Positions 8,173 through 17,301 of a DNA stretch of 64,000 nt are shown piece after piece. The position numbers were made by a program, and so were the translations under genes. Each line of letters begins with the position of its first letter. Position 1 is the stretch's first letter. The DNA comes from Campylobacter sp. 19-13652 (GTDB lineage: Bacteria > Campylobacterota > Campylobacteria > Campylobacterales > Campylobacteraceae): NCBI RefSeq assembly GCF_019702925.1, contig NZ_AP024713.1:558001-622000 (forward strand), written 5' to 3'. A model generated the notes under the pieces. That model worked only from the letters and a program-made list of their open reading frames with translations, searched no databases and was not told the origin of the DNA.

Positions 8173-8190
8173 TTAAGCGGAGCCGCTTAA
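8173..8190. repeat. Perfect short palindrome between adk and the phosphatase gene
   Basis: TTAAGCGG and CCGCTTAA form an 8-bp perfect inverted repeat separated by only AG. The gap is too small for a normal hairpin loop unless the end pairs open, so it may be a weak hairpin or a dyad binding site in the 270-base gap after adk. Confidence 0.35.
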
Positions 8191-8335
8191 ACATTTTGGT
8201 TGGCTAATTTAGCGTTTTGTGAATTTTTAGGGTATTTAAAATTTCCTAGCCCTCTTTGTTAAGCTTATTTGCAAGACTTAGACTAAAAAAGCAGGGCTAG
8301 TTTTTTATTTTTTAAGCTATGACATTGCACCAGCT

Positions 8336-8358
8336 GGGGGGTAGTCCAGCTGGGGGGG
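8336..8358. repeat. Two tandem CCAGCTG-poly(G) units after adk
   Basis: The unit CCAGCTGGGGGG occurs twice in a row: CAGCT with G6 (8336-8341), then TAGTCCAGCT with G7 (8352-8358). The pair ends five bases from the adk stop codon. It is outside any recognised gene, so it could affect the adk 3' untranslated region or an unseen RNA. Confidence 0.6.
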
Positions 8359-8362
8359 CAGT

Positions 8363-8929
8363 TTACAGGCTATCGACTAGGTTTTTTAGGTCGGCTACTA
8401 TCTCATCTATCGTGCGTTCGCCGTTAATCGTGTGAAGCAGCCCCTTTTTGCTGTAAAACTCACGTATGGCAGCAAGCGGCTCTGTATAGACTTTCATCCT
8501 ATTATTAAAGACCTGCTCGTTATCATCAGCCCCCCTAGCACGTCCTAGCACTCGCTCGCGTGCCACGGCTTCGCTTACATCTACTTCTACCACGCCAGCT
8601 AGGCTGATAGCCTCTTGCTTGGCAAGCACGCTGTCAAGCTCGCTCATCTGCTCTACGCTTCGTGGGTAGCCGTCGATTAGAATTTTGCTTTTATCTGAGC
8701 CGTTGATCGCTGAGATTATGGTATTTACCACGACTTCAAGCGGCACTAGGTTGCCCTTTGAGATGAAGCTATCTATTAGCTTGCCTAGCTCGCTACCGCT
8801 TGCCACTTCGGCTCTTAGTAAATCGCCAGTTGAGTAGTGTGCGTAGCTTGCGTCGTTTTGTGCGATTAGGCTCGCGTCTGTGGTCTTGCCGCTGCCTGGG
8901 GCTCCGATGATTAAAAATAGCTTTTTCAT
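8363..8929 (-). CDS. adk: Adenylate kinase (short form)
   Basis: Interconverts ATP + AMP with 2 ADP in the cytoplasm. The 188-residue protein has the P-loop [15 protein letters not shown] near residue 8, the AMP-binding [10 protein letters not shown] near 85 and the [14 protein letters not shown] region. It lacks the long LID domain insertion of the E. coli enzyme, as is usual for this group. The gene starts 6 bases after the aspS stop, so aspS and adk form an operon on the minus strand. Just beyond its stop codon lie two short G tracts (8336-8341 and 8352-8358). Confidence 0.96.
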   Translation of the reverse strand: MKKLFLIIGAPGSGKTTDASLIAQNDASYAHYSTGDLLRAEVASGSELGKLIDSFISKGNLVPLEVVVNTIISAINGSDKSKILIDGYPRSVEQMSELDSVLAKQEAISLAGVVEVDVSEAVARERVLGRARGADDNEQVFNNRMKVYTEPLAAIREFYSKKGLLHTINGERTIDEIVADLKNLVDSL

Positions 8930-8934
8930 TAAAT

Positions 8935-10689
8935 TTAACTCTCCTTTTTGCTTTCTCTTATGCGTAGTCCTAGCTCTCTAAGCTGCTCTGGGCTTACTTC
9001 GCTAGGGGCTTTTGTCATAGCACACTGGGCACGTTGGGTTTTAGGGAATGCGATGACATCACGGATACTGCTAGATTTTGTTGCTAGCATTATAAGCCTA
9101 TCAAAGCCTATGGCAATGCCCCCGTGCGGCGGCGCACCAAAGCTAAGCGCGTCTAGTAAAAAGCCAAATTTTTCACGCTGCTCGGCTTCGTCTATGCCAA
9201 GTTTAGCAAAGACCTTTTGCTGTATGTCGCTTTTGTGGATACGAATAGACCCGCCGCCTAGCTCAAAGCCGTTTAGCACGACGTCGTGGGCGATGCTTGT
9301 GATCTTTTCTAGATCTGGCTCGTCGATGTTGTTTGGCATTGTAAATGGATGGTGCATTGCTGAGTAGCTGCCGTCGTCGTTTTGCTCAAACATAGGAAAA
9401 TCAAGCACCCATAAAAATTTCATCGCATTTTCATCGATGATACCCATCTGCTCGGCTAGATAAGCTCTAAACCGCCCCATATAATCAAGCACGACTTTTT
9501 TCTTGCCAGCTCCGAAAAATACGACATCGCCCACTTTTAGCTCGCAGCGGGCAATAATCTCATCAAGGTCGCTTGGCTCAAAAAATTTCTCAAGTGGCCC
9601 TTTTAAGCCCTCTTCTTTGACTTGCAAAAACGCAAGCCCTTGTGCGCCAAATTTACGCACATATTCTTCAAAGCTTTTCATCTGACGCTTGCTAAAAATA
9701 TTATCCCCATTTGGCACTTTTAGGGCTTTTACTCGGTTGCGTTTATCCTTTGCGATCGAGCTAAAAATTTCATTATTGCTTCGCTCAAAAATATCATCAA
9801 CGTCAATCATCGCTAAATCATAACGCAAATCAGGCTTGTCAGAGCCGTATTTTTCAGTCGCTTCAGCGTAGCTCATTCTAGGAAACGGCGTGGCTATGTC
9901 ATATCCGCAAGCAGCAAAGACCTCTTTTAGCATACTCTCCGCCATATTTATAATGTCTTCTTGCGTTACAAAGCTCATTTCAACGTCGATTTGGGTAAAT
10001 TCAGGCTGGCGGTCAGCACGCAGATCTTCATCCCTAAAGCACTTTGCTATTTGAAAATACTTATCAAAACCAGCACACATAAAAAGCTGTTTAAAAAGCT
10101 GTGGGCTTTGCGGTAGGGCGTAAAACTGCCCTGGATAAATTCGGCTTGGCACGAGATAGTCTCTCGCTCCTTCTGGCGTGGCCTTGGTTAAAACAGGCGT
10201 TTCAAATTCAATAAAGCCCATTTTATCAAGTGCGTTTCTAGCAGCTATGGCTGCTTTGGAACGGAGCATAAAAATTCGCTGCAAACGCTCGTTGCGTAGG
10301 TCTAAAAAGCGGTATTTTAGCCGCACATCTTCGCCCACGCTCTCATCACCTATCATAAACGGCAGCGCCGCACTTTCATTCTCCACTACTAGCTCATCGA
10401 CGACGACTTCTATCTCGCCTGTTTTTAGCCTTGGATTTGCTAACCCAGCTCCACGAGCACGGACTTTGCCCTTTACTCTTAGGACGTATTCGTCCCTTAC
10501 GTGGCTTGCTATTTCGTGGGCTTGCTTGCTATCTGCTGGGTCACAGACGAGTTGGATTAGCCCTGTGCGATCTCTTAGGTCAAAGAATATAACACCACCG
10601 TGATCTCGGTAGGTATTTACCCAGCCTGCTAGTTCGACGGTCTTACCGATGTCGTCTTTGCAAAGCTCGGCGCAATAATGACTTCGCAT
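8935..10689 (-). CDS. aspS: Aspartyl-tRNA synthetase (likely non-discriminating Asp/Asn type)
   Basis: Class II synthetase charging tRNA-Asp, 584 residues from the ATG at 10687-10689. The N-terminal OB fold starts [16 protein letters not shown] with [20 protein letters not shown]. Motif 2 is seen in [20 protein letters not shown] and motif 3 in [12 protein letters not shown] near the end, and the bacterial GAD insertion is present. A longer frame runs upstream to 10890, but the residues before MRSHYC look non-coding and AAGGAATAAAA precedes this ATG. Epsilonproteobacterial AspRS usually also charges tRNA-Asn, feeding the GatCAB amidotransferase; that is family knowledge, not visible here. The gene is divergent from nadK. 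Confidence 0.96.
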   Translation of the reverse strand: MRSHYCAELCKDDIGKTVELAGWVNTYRDHGGVIFFDLRDRTGLIQLVCDPADSKQAHEIASHVRDEYVLRVKGKVRARGAGLANPRLKTGEIEVVVDELVVENESAALPFMIGDESVGEDVRLKYRFLDLRNERLQRIFMLRSKAAIAARNALDKMGFIEFETPVLTKATPEGARDYLVPSRIYPGQFYALPQSPQLFKQLFMCAGFDKYFQIAKCFRDEDLRADRQPEFTQIDVEMSFVTQEDIINMAESMLKEVFAACGYDIATPFPRMSYAEATEKYGSDKPDLRYDLAMIDVDDIFERSNNEIFSSIAKDKRNRVKALKVPNGDNIFSKRQMKSFEEYVRKFGAQGLAFLQVKEEGLKGPLEKFFEPSDLDEIIARCELKVGDVVFFGAGKKKVVLDYMGRFRAYLAEQMGIIDENAMKFLWVLDFPMFEQNDDGSYSAMHHPFTMPNNIDEPDLEKITSIAHDVVLNGFELGGGSIRIHKSDIQQKVFAKLGIDEAEQREKFGFLLDALSFGAPPHGGIAIGFDRLIMLATKSSSIRDVIAFPKTQRAQCAMTKAPSEVSPEQLRELGLRIRESKKES

Positions 10690-10763
10690 TTTTATTCCTT
10701 TTATAGTGAAAATTAGCGCGCATTTTACTAAATTTATGCTTTTTATTTGCTTTTGCGGGCGAA

Positions 10764-10769
10764 TATGAT
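10764..10769 (+). promoter_or_regulatory. Possible -10 element for the nadK operon
   Basis: TATGAT followed by AAAAT lies 12 bases before the nadK ATG in the 92-base divergent gap to aspS. It would give a very short or absent leader, consistent with the lack of a ribosome binding site before this ATG. Confidence 0.4.
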
Positions 10770-10781
10770 AAAATCTGCGCC

Positions 10782-11651
10782 ATGAAAAATGAAAATATAA
10801 ATTTAAATGGTATAAAAAAAGTTGGGCTCGTAGTGCGCGAGGGCGAGAGCATGACGCACGATATGGACTTGATTTTTGATATTTTATCACGCTTTGGTGT
10901 GGAGGTTTTGTGTGAGCAAAAGGCGGCTTTAGCGGTTGGAAAAAATGGCTATTTACTAGATGAGCTAGCTAGGCAGTGTGCTTTGATTATTAGCCTTGGA
11001 GGGGATGGGACTTTGATATCTTTAGCTCGTAAAACCGCTGCTTTTGCTCCACTTTTACTTGGAATTCACACAGGTAGGCTTGGCTTTTTAACAGAGGCAA
11101 CACTAGGCGAGGCAGATGAGCTTTTTAAAGAGCTTTTTAACAATAAATTTGTCATTGAAAGACCATATTTTTTACGTGTAGTAGTGGAGCAAAAAAACGG
11201 AAAAAATATGGAGCTTTTAGCGCTTAATGACGCTGTTATAATGAGACGTAGACCAGCAAGTACGGTAAATATCAAAGCTTATCTAGGCGGAAAGCATTTT
11301 AATTCATATTTTGGAGACGGCATAATAGCCTGTACTCCAACTGGCTCAACAGCTTATAATATGAGTGCTGGAGGGGCTTTGATATATCCGCTAAGTGCTG
11401 TTTTTTCGCTCACGCCTATCTGTTCGCATTCGCTTTCGCAGCGCCCACTTATCCTGCCTTTTAGCGAGACTGTAAGCCTAAGTGCAGATAGCAATAGTGA
11501 GCTAGTCATAGACGGACAAGAGAGCCTTAGTATGCAAGATGTCGCATGTGTTAAAGTCGGACTTGGTGATGTTAGGGCGCGATTTTTGCGGCGAGAGGGG
11601 CGCGATTATTTTCAAATTTTAAAGCAGAAACTACGTTGGGGCGATAAATGA
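10782..11651 (+). CDS. nadK: NAD kinase
   Basis: Phosphorylates NAD to NADP. The 289-residue protein has the signature [14 protein letters not shown] near residue 69 (GGDGT, with the catalytic aspartate), GRLGFLTEA near 95, NDAVI and the NAD-binding [14 protein letters not shown] near 185, all in the expected order. The final residues overlap the recN start by four bases (ATGA), so nadK and recN are coupled, the same pairing seen in many bacteria. There is no evident Shine-Dalgarno sequence before the ATG. Confidence 0.95.
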   Translation: MKNENINLNGIKKVGLVVREGESMTHDMDLIFDILSRFGVEVLCEQKAALAVGKNGYLLDELARQCALIISLGGDGTLISLARKTAAFAPLLLGIHTGRLGFLTEATLGEADELFKELFNNKFVIERPYFLRVVVEQKNGKNMELLALNDAVIMRRRPASTVNIKAYLGGKHFNSYFGDGIIACTPTGSTAYNMSAGGALIYPLSAVFSLTPICSHSLSQRPLILPFSETVSLSADSNSELVIDGQESLSMQDVACVKVGLGDVRARFLRREGRDYFQILKQKLRWGDK

Positions 11652-13174
11652 TAAGCAGAGTTTTTATTAAAGAGCATTTAGGCTTTGATAAGGTTGAGTT
11701 AAAATTTAAAGCAGGACTTAGCGTATTTACGGGTGCAAGTGGAGCCGGAAAGTCTGTGTTAATGGGGGCAATTATGAGTGCTTTTGCACTAAAAGATAGC
11801 GAAGCAAGGCTTGTGGAGGCTGACGTGGAGGCTAGCTTTGATATGAGCGAAGTTGGCATAGAAAATGAGCCTGTAAATAGCTTTAAAATGGCTAGGGAAA
11901 AGAGTGTTAGGTATTTTATAAACTCTCAATCAATTGCAAAAAAAAGCCTGAGTTTAATCGCAAGTGAGCATATAAAATATTTCGGCGCAAAGGGGCTTGG
12001 CGAGCTAAATGGAGATAGATTTTTACGTCTGCTTGACGCACTTGTAAAAGATAAAAATCATGAATTAAATTTAAAATCCGTAAGAGAGCTTTTTTTAGAA
12101 TATGCAAAGGTAAAAAGCGAACTTGATGAGTTAAATGAGGCTGAGAGCAAGATAGAGGAACTTAAGGAATTTGCGGCTTTTGAGATAGAAAAAATAGAGG
12201 CAGTAAACCCAAAAGCTGGCGAATTTGACGAGCTTTTGGAGATTAAAAAAAAGCTTAGCAAAAAGGATAAAATAGAAGCTGCATGGCAAAAGGCACAGAG
12301 AATTTATGATCTAGAAGGCGCTGTGATAGATGCGCTTAATATAAGCGATTTAAATAGCGATTTTTTTACTGATGCGATAAATGAGCTACGTGTATTGCAA
12401 GAGGGCTTAAATATGGACTGGCTTGATGAGGTTGATGTTGAGGTGGTGCTTGATAGGATAGAGGCGCTTAATTCCTTGATAAAGCGTTATGGAAGCGAGG
12501 AGGAGGCGCTTTTGGTGCTTGAGAGTAAAAGGGCTGAGCTTAATAAATATGAAAACATAAGCTTTCAAAAAAGCGAGCTGGAGGCTAAATTTAATAAGCT
12601 TTATAATGACTTAAGCGGACTTTGTGTTAATATCACGAAGGCTAGAAAAGGCGCATTAGGCGAGCTTGAAAGCCTGCTAAATGGCTATTTAAGTGAGCTT
12701 TATATGCCAAGCTTAAAAGCAAGCTTAAGCGAAGCTAGCTTTGGCGAGAGCGGAGCTGATGTGCTAAGTTTTGAAGTGGCTGGGGTAAATTTAGGAAAAA
12801 TAAGTAGTGGCGAGACAAATCGATTAAGGCTTGCATTTATAGCGAGTGAAACACAGGTGCTAAATCAAGGTTCTGGCGTGATAATCCTAGACGAAATTGA
12901 TGCAAATTTAAGTGGTAAAGAGGCGATGAGCATAGCAAATGTGCTAGTAAAAATAGCCAAACGCTACCAAATTTTTGCCATTTCGCATCAGCCTCAGCTT
13001 TCAAGTCGTGCAGATGCTCATTTTTTAGTTGAAAAGACGCAAAACGGTTCAAGTGTAAGACAGCTTAAAGAAAGCGAAAGAGCGCCAGAGTTAGCTAGGA
13101 TGATAAGTGGTGAGGTTGTGAGCGAGGAGGCTTTAAGCTTTGCTAAAGGTCTGCTTGAGAGCGCTAAAGCTTAA
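11648..13174 (+). CDS. recN: DNA repair protein RecN
   Basis: SMC-like ATPase acting in double-strand break repair, 508 residues, slightly shorter than the ~550 of E. coli RecN. Walker A is FTGASGAGKSVLMGA near residue 28. The middle part is a long charged coiled coil (residues ~140-350). The ABC signature KISSGETNRLRLAFIAS near 382 and Walker B GVIILDEIDANLSGKEA near 411 follow, then a switch histidine in AISHQPQLSSRADAHF. The N-terminal head has diverged more than the C-terminal head, common in epsilonproteobacteria. It lies between nadK and the GGDEF regulator, with a 70-base gap downstream that contains a promoter. Confidence 0.93.
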   Translation: MISRVFIKEHLGFDKVELKFKAGLSVFTGASGAGKSVLMGAIMSAFALKDSEARLVEADVEASFDMSEVGIENEPVNSFKMAREKSVRYFINSQSIAKKSLSLIASEHIKYFGAKGLGELNGDRFLRLLDALVKDKNHELNLKSVRELFLEYAKVKSELDELNEAESKIEELKEFAAFEIEKIEAVNPKAGEFDELLEIKKKLSKKDKIEAAWQKAQRIYDLEGAVIDALNISDLNSDFFTDAINELRVLQEGLNMDWLDEVDVEVVLDRIEALNSLIKRYGSEEEALLVLESKRAELNKYENISFQKSELEAKFNKLYNDLSGLCVNITKARKGALGELESLLNGYLSELYMPSLKASLSEASFGESGADVLSFEVAGVNLGKISSGETNRLRLAFIASETQVLNQGSGVIILDEIDANLSGKEAMSIANVLVKIAKRYQIFAISHQPQLSSRADAHFLVEKTQNGSSVRQLKESERAPELARMISGEVVSEEALSFAKGLLESAKA

Positions 13175-13194
13175 GATAAGTTTATAAAATTTTT

Positions 13195-13203
13195 TGATAC
13201 AAT
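13195..13203 (+). promoter_or_regulatory. Extended -10 promoter upstream of the GGDEF response regulator
   Basis: TGATACAAT is an extended -10 (TGn plus TACAAT) in an A/T-rich stretch after recN, about 42 bases before the regulator start codon. It likely starts transcription of the long gene run that follows. Confidence 0.5.
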
Positions 13204-13244
13204 GACAGATTAATTATCAAAAATCACGATTTTATGGATATTTT

Positions 13245-14510
13245 ATGGCTTTAAAAACTCAAGAGAGAATATTAATAGTAGATGATAATAGAGCGCTTGC
13301 AAAGCTTATCGCGCGCAAAATGGAGAGCAATGTGGACATGATTGTCGATGTTGCTCATAGTTTTAGCCAAGCGCAAGATCTCATAGATGAACATGGGGAA
13401 AATTACTTCATAGCGCTGCTTGATCTAAATTTACCAGATGCGCCAGATGGGGAGATAGTTGATTATGTATTATCAAAAAATATTCTCGTCATTGTGCTTA
13501 CTGGTAGTATTGATGTGCAGACAAAGGAGAGCTTTATCCACAAGCCTATCGTGGATTACGTTTATAAGGGCAATATAGCTGATGTAAACTATATATTTAA
13601 TACCGTAAATAGACTAAGTAAAAATCGTGGTGTAGGTGTTATGGTAGTAGATGATAGCCAGCCTATGCGCACAGCTATTAAAAATATCTTAAAATCCCAG
13701 CTCTTTGATGTTTATGTCGCAGCTCACGGCGAGGAGGCTATGAACTACTTTGAGCAATATAAAAACATAAAACTCGTGCTTACTGATTATAAAATGCCAG
13801 TAATGGATGGGCTTGAGCTTACTAAAAATCTTCGTGAAAAATATCCAAAATCAGAACTAGGTATCATAGTTTTTACTGCTACTGATGATGAGGGTGCGGC
13901 AGCTACGTTTTTAAAAAGTGGGGCAAATGATTTTATTATAAAGCCCTTTGGTAGGGAGGAGCTAATAGTCCGCATAAATAACCACATAGAAAATATAGAA
14001 AATATAGAACTTATCACAAATTTTGCTAATCGGGATTTTCTAAGCGGCCTCTACAATCGCCGTTATTTTATGAGCTCGGCTAGAGAATATATACAAAGCA
14101 TAAAAAATAGCACAGAAAGTTTTGCTATAGCTACCATAGACATAGACCATTTTAAGCGTATAAACGATACTTATGGGCATGATATAGGCGATGAGGCTAT
14201 TAAATTTATCTCACATATTTTGCTTGATTCTTGTAAGGGTAGGGACTTAGTAGCTCGCTTTGGTGGTGAGGAGTTTTGCATGTTGCTTAAAAATATTTCA
14301 GCTGAAGATGCGGTTAAGTTTTTTGTAAGACTAAGAACAACGATAGCTAGTAAAGAGTTTGTGGTGGATAATGTTTCTCTTAAAATGACAGCATCTATTG
14401 GTGTTTGTATAGGCGATACTAAGACTGAGTTAAGTATGCTTCTTAGCAGGACCGATAAGGCTCTTTATAAGGCCAAAGAGGGCGGACGAAACCGCGTGGA
14501 AATGATATGA
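13245..14510 (+). CDS. cbrR: Two-receiver response regulator with GGDEF domain (CbrR-like)
   Basis: A 421-residue cytoplasmic regulator with two receiver domains and a diguanylate cyclase domain, the layout of Campylobacter CbrR (bile resistance response regulator). The first receiver has its phospho-acceptor aspartate in ALLDLNLPD near residue 63, the second in VLTDYKMPVMDG near 182, with lysines in YVYKGN and IIKPFG. The cyclase domain starts with FLSGLYNRRYF and has the active-site variant GGEEF near residue 344. The inhibitory I-site that normally reads RxxD five residues before GGEEF reads KGRD, so product inhibition may be weak or lost. Predicted output is c-di-GMP synthesis. Its gene order (recN before, tatD after) matches C. 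jejuni as I remember it. Confidence 0.88.
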   Translation: MALKTQERILIVDDNRALAKLIARKMESNVDMIVDVAHSFSQAQDLIDEHGENYFIALLDLNLPDAPDGEIVDYVLSKNILVIVLTGSIDVQTKESFIHKPIVDYVYKGNIADVNYIFNTVNRLSKNRGVGVMVVDDSQPMRTAIKNILKSQLFDVYVAAHGEEAMNYFEQYKNIKLVLTDYKMPVMDGLELTKNLREKYPKSELGIIVFTATDDEGAAATFLKSGANDFIIKPFGREELIVRINNHIENIENIELITNFANRDFLSGLYNRRYFMSSAREYIQSIKNSTESFAIATIDIDHFKRINDTYGHDIGDEAIKFISHILLDSCKGRDLVARFGGEEFCMLLKNISAEDAVKFFVRLRTTIASKEFVVDNVSLKMTASIGVCIGDTKTELSMLLSRTDKALYKAKEGGRNRVEMI

Positions 14511-15298
14511 TAATAGATACTCATTGTCATTTAAATGACGATAGATATAATGATGATTTTGCCGATATGCTAGCTAGGGCTAGTGAGGCTGGCGTGCGTG
14601 GGTATATCATACCTGGAGCCGATCCACGTGAGCTAGAAAAAGCCTGTAAAATAGCACATGAATTTGACGATGTTTATTTTGCTGCTGGTGTGCATCCTTA
14701 TGACATAGAGTATTTTGACCTTGATTATTTGGTTAAATTTATGAGTGATAGTAAGTGCATAGCGGTTGGAGAGTGTGGGCTTGATTATTTTCGCTTTCCA
14801 AAAGATGAGGCGGCAAAGCAGAGCGAAAAATCGGAGCAAAAGCGAGTGTTTATCGCTCAAATAGAGCTTGCGATTAAATTTAATAAGCCCCTAATAGTTC
14901 ATAGTCGTGAGGCAAATGAGGATACATACCAAATTCTAGCTCAATATGCAGATGACTTAAAGTCTGCTGTGCTTCACTGCTACAACTCAAGCCCAAGGCT
15001 TTTAGAGCTTGCAAATCTTGGGCATTTTTATTACGGCATAGGTGGAGTGCTTACATTTAAAAACGCAAAAAGTCTGGTTGAAATTCTACCACAAATTCCA
15101 AAAGACAGGCTTTTGATAGAAACAGACGCACCATATCTCACTCCTGAGCCATTTCGTGGACAGAGAAATGAGCCATCTTATACTGATTTGGTGGCTAAAA
15201 AGATAGGCGAGCTTTTAAATTTAAGCAAAGATGAAGTTTGCGAAATTACCACAGCAAACGCATACCGAGCCTTTGACGGCTTAAAAGGAGAAGCATGA
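14507..15298 (+). CDS. tatD: TatD family metal-dependent hydrolase/DNase
   Basis: A 263-residue amidohydrolase-fold protein. Metal ligands are visible as IDTHCHLND (HxH) at the N-terminus, GECGLDYFR (Glu) near 87, VHSREA near 128, HCYNS near 158 and ETDAPYLTPEPFRGQ (Asp) near 206. TatD proteins are 3'-5' exonucleases on DNA/RNA, or act on D-aminoacyl-tRNA; the precise substrate in this group is unproven. Its start overlaps the stop of the GGDEF regulator by four bases (ATGA) and its end overlaps the lytic transglycosylase by four, so it sits in a coupled operon. Confidence 0.94.
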   Translation: MIIDTHCHLNDDRYNDDFADMLARASEAGVRGYIIPGADPRELEKACKIAHEFDDVYFAAGVHPYDIEYFDLDYLVKFMSDSKCIAVGECGLDYFRFPKDEAAKQSEKSEQKRVFIAQIELAIKFNKPLIVHSREANEDTYQILAQYADDLKSAVLHCYNSSPRLLELANLGHFYYGIGGVLTFKNAKSLVEILPQIPKDRLLIETDAPYLTPEPFRGQRNEPSYTDLVAKKIGELLNLSKDEVCEITTANAYRAFDGLKGEA

Positions 15299-16446
15299 GA
15301 ATTTTAAAGATATTTTCTATTTTAACCTTTAGTATACAAATTCTACTAGCAAGCGCAAGCAGTGATTTAGAGCTTTTAAAGGAGCTTGATATAAATCCAG
15401 ATTTTGCCAAAACTATATATTTTGAAGATATAAAAAACGACATAAAAGTTGGACACATTAGGGACTTTGACGAGTCTATACAAAATGCAAAATCATACAT
15501 CGATATGCTAAAAAACACAGTGCAAAGCTCAGGGGTGCCTCCCACGCTATTTTATCTAGCTATGGTGGAGTCTGGGCTGTCAAATCGCGTAATCTCAGGG
15601 GCTAAGGCGGCTGGTATATGGCAGTTTATGGAATCAACTGCTAGGCTTTATGGCTTAAGAGTGGATAAATATGTGGATGAGCGAAAAGACCCACAGCGTT
15701 CAAGCCAGGCTGCGACAAAATATTTGCGCTCACTAAAGCGCGAATTTGGCAAGTGGTATCTAGCTATTTTGGCGTATAATTGTGGTAACACAAAGCTTAG
15801 AAAAGCTATCTCTCAGGCGGGTAGCGATGATTTGGCTGTGCTTTTAGACCCTAGCAAAAAGTATCTACCAAGCGAGACTAGGCGCTTTATAGGTAAAATT
15901 TTAAGACAAGCGATAATCGCCTCTGATTTGGGCTTTAGTGTAGCAAAAGAGGACAAGGCAAACTCACTAAAACTATCTAAAATAAGTGTCCCTGGAGGGA
16001 CGAGTTTGGTAGAGGTAGCTGATAGCATAGGCGTGGGCGTAAATCGCCTTAAAGAGTATAATGCCCACATAAAGCTAGCCTTTACTCCGCCAAATTCTAA
16101 AAATTACCATCTTTATATACCGCAAAATCGTGTCGCGCTTTTTACTAAGAATTTTACCCCAAAAGGCGGTAAAAATGAGTTTTTTACTTATAAGGTAAAA
16201 AAGGGTGATACCCTGCTTTCTATAGCTGAAAAAACAGGGGTAAATACGCGTGCAATAAAGGATTATAATGAGTTAAGCACAAATAGTGTTGCGCTTAATC
16301 AATCGCTTGTAATCCCAAAGATAGTCCAGCCAAAGACGCTAAGTTCAGGCAGCGAGATTGTAAGGCTTGATATGGGGCGCAAAAAAGGCGAAATTTTAAA
16401 CTCAAAAGAGGAAATAGCATCAGGAGAGCACATTGCTATACCGTAA
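15295..16446 (+). CDS. mltD: Membrane-bound lytic murein transglycosylase (MltD-like, LysM)
   Basis: Cleaves glycan strands of peptidoglycan in the periplasm. Residues 1-19 form a signal peptide (ILKIFSILTFSIQILLASAS). The SLT domain starts near 80, with the catalytic glutamate in AMVESGLSNRVIS near residue 91, then AAGIWQFMESTARLYGL and AILAYNCGN. Two LysM-like carbohydrate-binding regions follow, one degenerate near 230-280 and one clear near 300-342 (YKVKKGDTLLSIAEKTG). The 383-residue length suits an MltD. It overlaps the next gene, rlpA, by 14 bases; the two products probably act together on septal or pole peptidoglycan (family knowledge plus neighbourhood). Confidence 0.92.
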   Translation: MRILKIFSILTFSIQILLASASSDLELLKELDINPDFAKTIYFEDIKNDIKVGHIRDFDESIQNAKSYIDMLKNTVQSSGVPPTLFYLAMVESGLSNRVISGAKAAGIWQFMESTARLYGLRVDKYVDERKDPQRSSQAATKYLRSLKREFGKWYLAILAYNCGNTKLRKAISQAGSDDLAVLLDPSKKYLPSETRRFIGKILRQAIIASDLGFSVAKEDKANSLKLSKISVPGGTSLVEVADSIGVGVNRLKEYNAHIKLAFTPPNSKNYHLYIPQNRVALFTKNFTPKGGKNEFFTYKVKKGDTLLSIAEKTGVNTRAIKDYNELSTNSVALNQSLVIPKIVQPKTLSSGSEIVRLDMGRKKGEILNSKEEIASGEHIAIP

Positions 16447-17299
16447 TATAATTTATCTATTTTTTTCAATCTTTGTGGTTGGGTGTAGTACCACGCAGTA
16501 TCTACCAAGTCCATCAGGTAGCAGCGAGATAAAAAACTCCCCAGCTATGCACCGAGCGACTATGCGCCCATACACAGTAAATGGCAAAACTTACTACCCA
16601 ACAGTGGTAAAAGTAGGGGAAAAGGCTAGTGGTACTGCTAGCTGGTATGGGCCAGATTTTCACGGTAAAAAGACATCAAATGGCGAGGTGTATAACATGC
16701 ACGGATTTACCGCCGCGCACAAAACCCTACCTATGAATACTATGCTTAGAGTTACAAATTTAAAAAATAATCGCCAAGTTGTGGTTAGGGTAAATGACAG
16801 AGGGCCTTTTGTCTCAAACCGCATTATAGACCTCTCAAAAGGTGCGGCGAGTAAGATAGGAATGATAGGGGCTGGGACTGCTCCAGTACTGCTTGAGGTT
16901 ATAGGATTTAATGCAAAAATAAGTGGCACTTCAAACATAGATACAGCAAGCAATACCCCTGCTAAAATAGAGCCGATAAATTCAAACATCAGTGCCAAAT
17001 CCAGTGTAATAGTCATCTCTCCTATCTCAAAAAGCCAAGCCCAAAGTGAGGCTAGTGCTGATGAGGTCGTTGGAGGAGAGTTTATGGTACAAATCGGTTC
17101 TTTTAGTAGCTTAAGCGGCGCAAAAAGCTACCAAGTCCAGCATAAAAACGTAGGTGGCTACCAAAGCATAGTGCGTGAATTTAATGTAAGTGGAAGGCGC
17201 ATTTTTAAGGTATTCGTAACTGGATTTAGAAGCGAGGACGAGGCTAGAGATTTTGCAAAGAGCGGACGATTTAATGGAGCATTTATAGTCAGGGGATAA
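16433..17299 (+). CDS. rlpA: RlpA-like septal lipoprotein with SPOR domain
   Basis: Outer-membrane lipoprotein of 288 residues. The signal peptide ends at lipobox VVGCSTT (cysteine near residue 18). The double-psi beta-barrel domain follows near 65-160: GTASWYGPDFHGKKTSNGE, MHGFTAAHKTLP and VRVNDRGPFVSNRIIDLS. A linker rich in Ser/Ile/Lys leads to a C-terminal SPOR domain near 212-288 (GGEFMVQIGSFSSLSGAKS), which binds denuded glycan at division sites. RlpA in Pseudomonas is a lytic transglycosylase on naked glycans; here enzymatic activity is inferred. It is coupled to mltD upstream by overlap. Confidence 0.94.
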   Translation: MLYRNIIYLFFSIFVVGCSTTQYLPSPSGSSEIKNSPAMHRATMRPYTVNGKTYYPTVVKVGEKASGTASWYGPDFHGKKTSNGEVYNMHGFTAAHKTLPMNTMLRVTNLKNNRQVVVRVNDRGPFVSNRIIDLSKGAASKIGMIGAGTAPVLLEVIGFNAKISGTSNIDTASNTPAKIEPINSNISAKSSVIVISPISKSQAQSEASADEVVGGEFMVQIGSFSSLSGAKSYQVQHKNVGGYQSIVREFNVSGRRIFKVFVTGFRSEDEARDFAKSGRFNGAFIVRG

Positions 17300-17301
17300 A
17301 T

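Noticed and set aside
10690-10890. Upstream extension of aspS (66 extra codons)
   Set aside because: The residues do not look like AspRS, they cover the nadK start region, and AAGGAATAAAA plus the conserved MRSHYC start mark the ATG at 10689.
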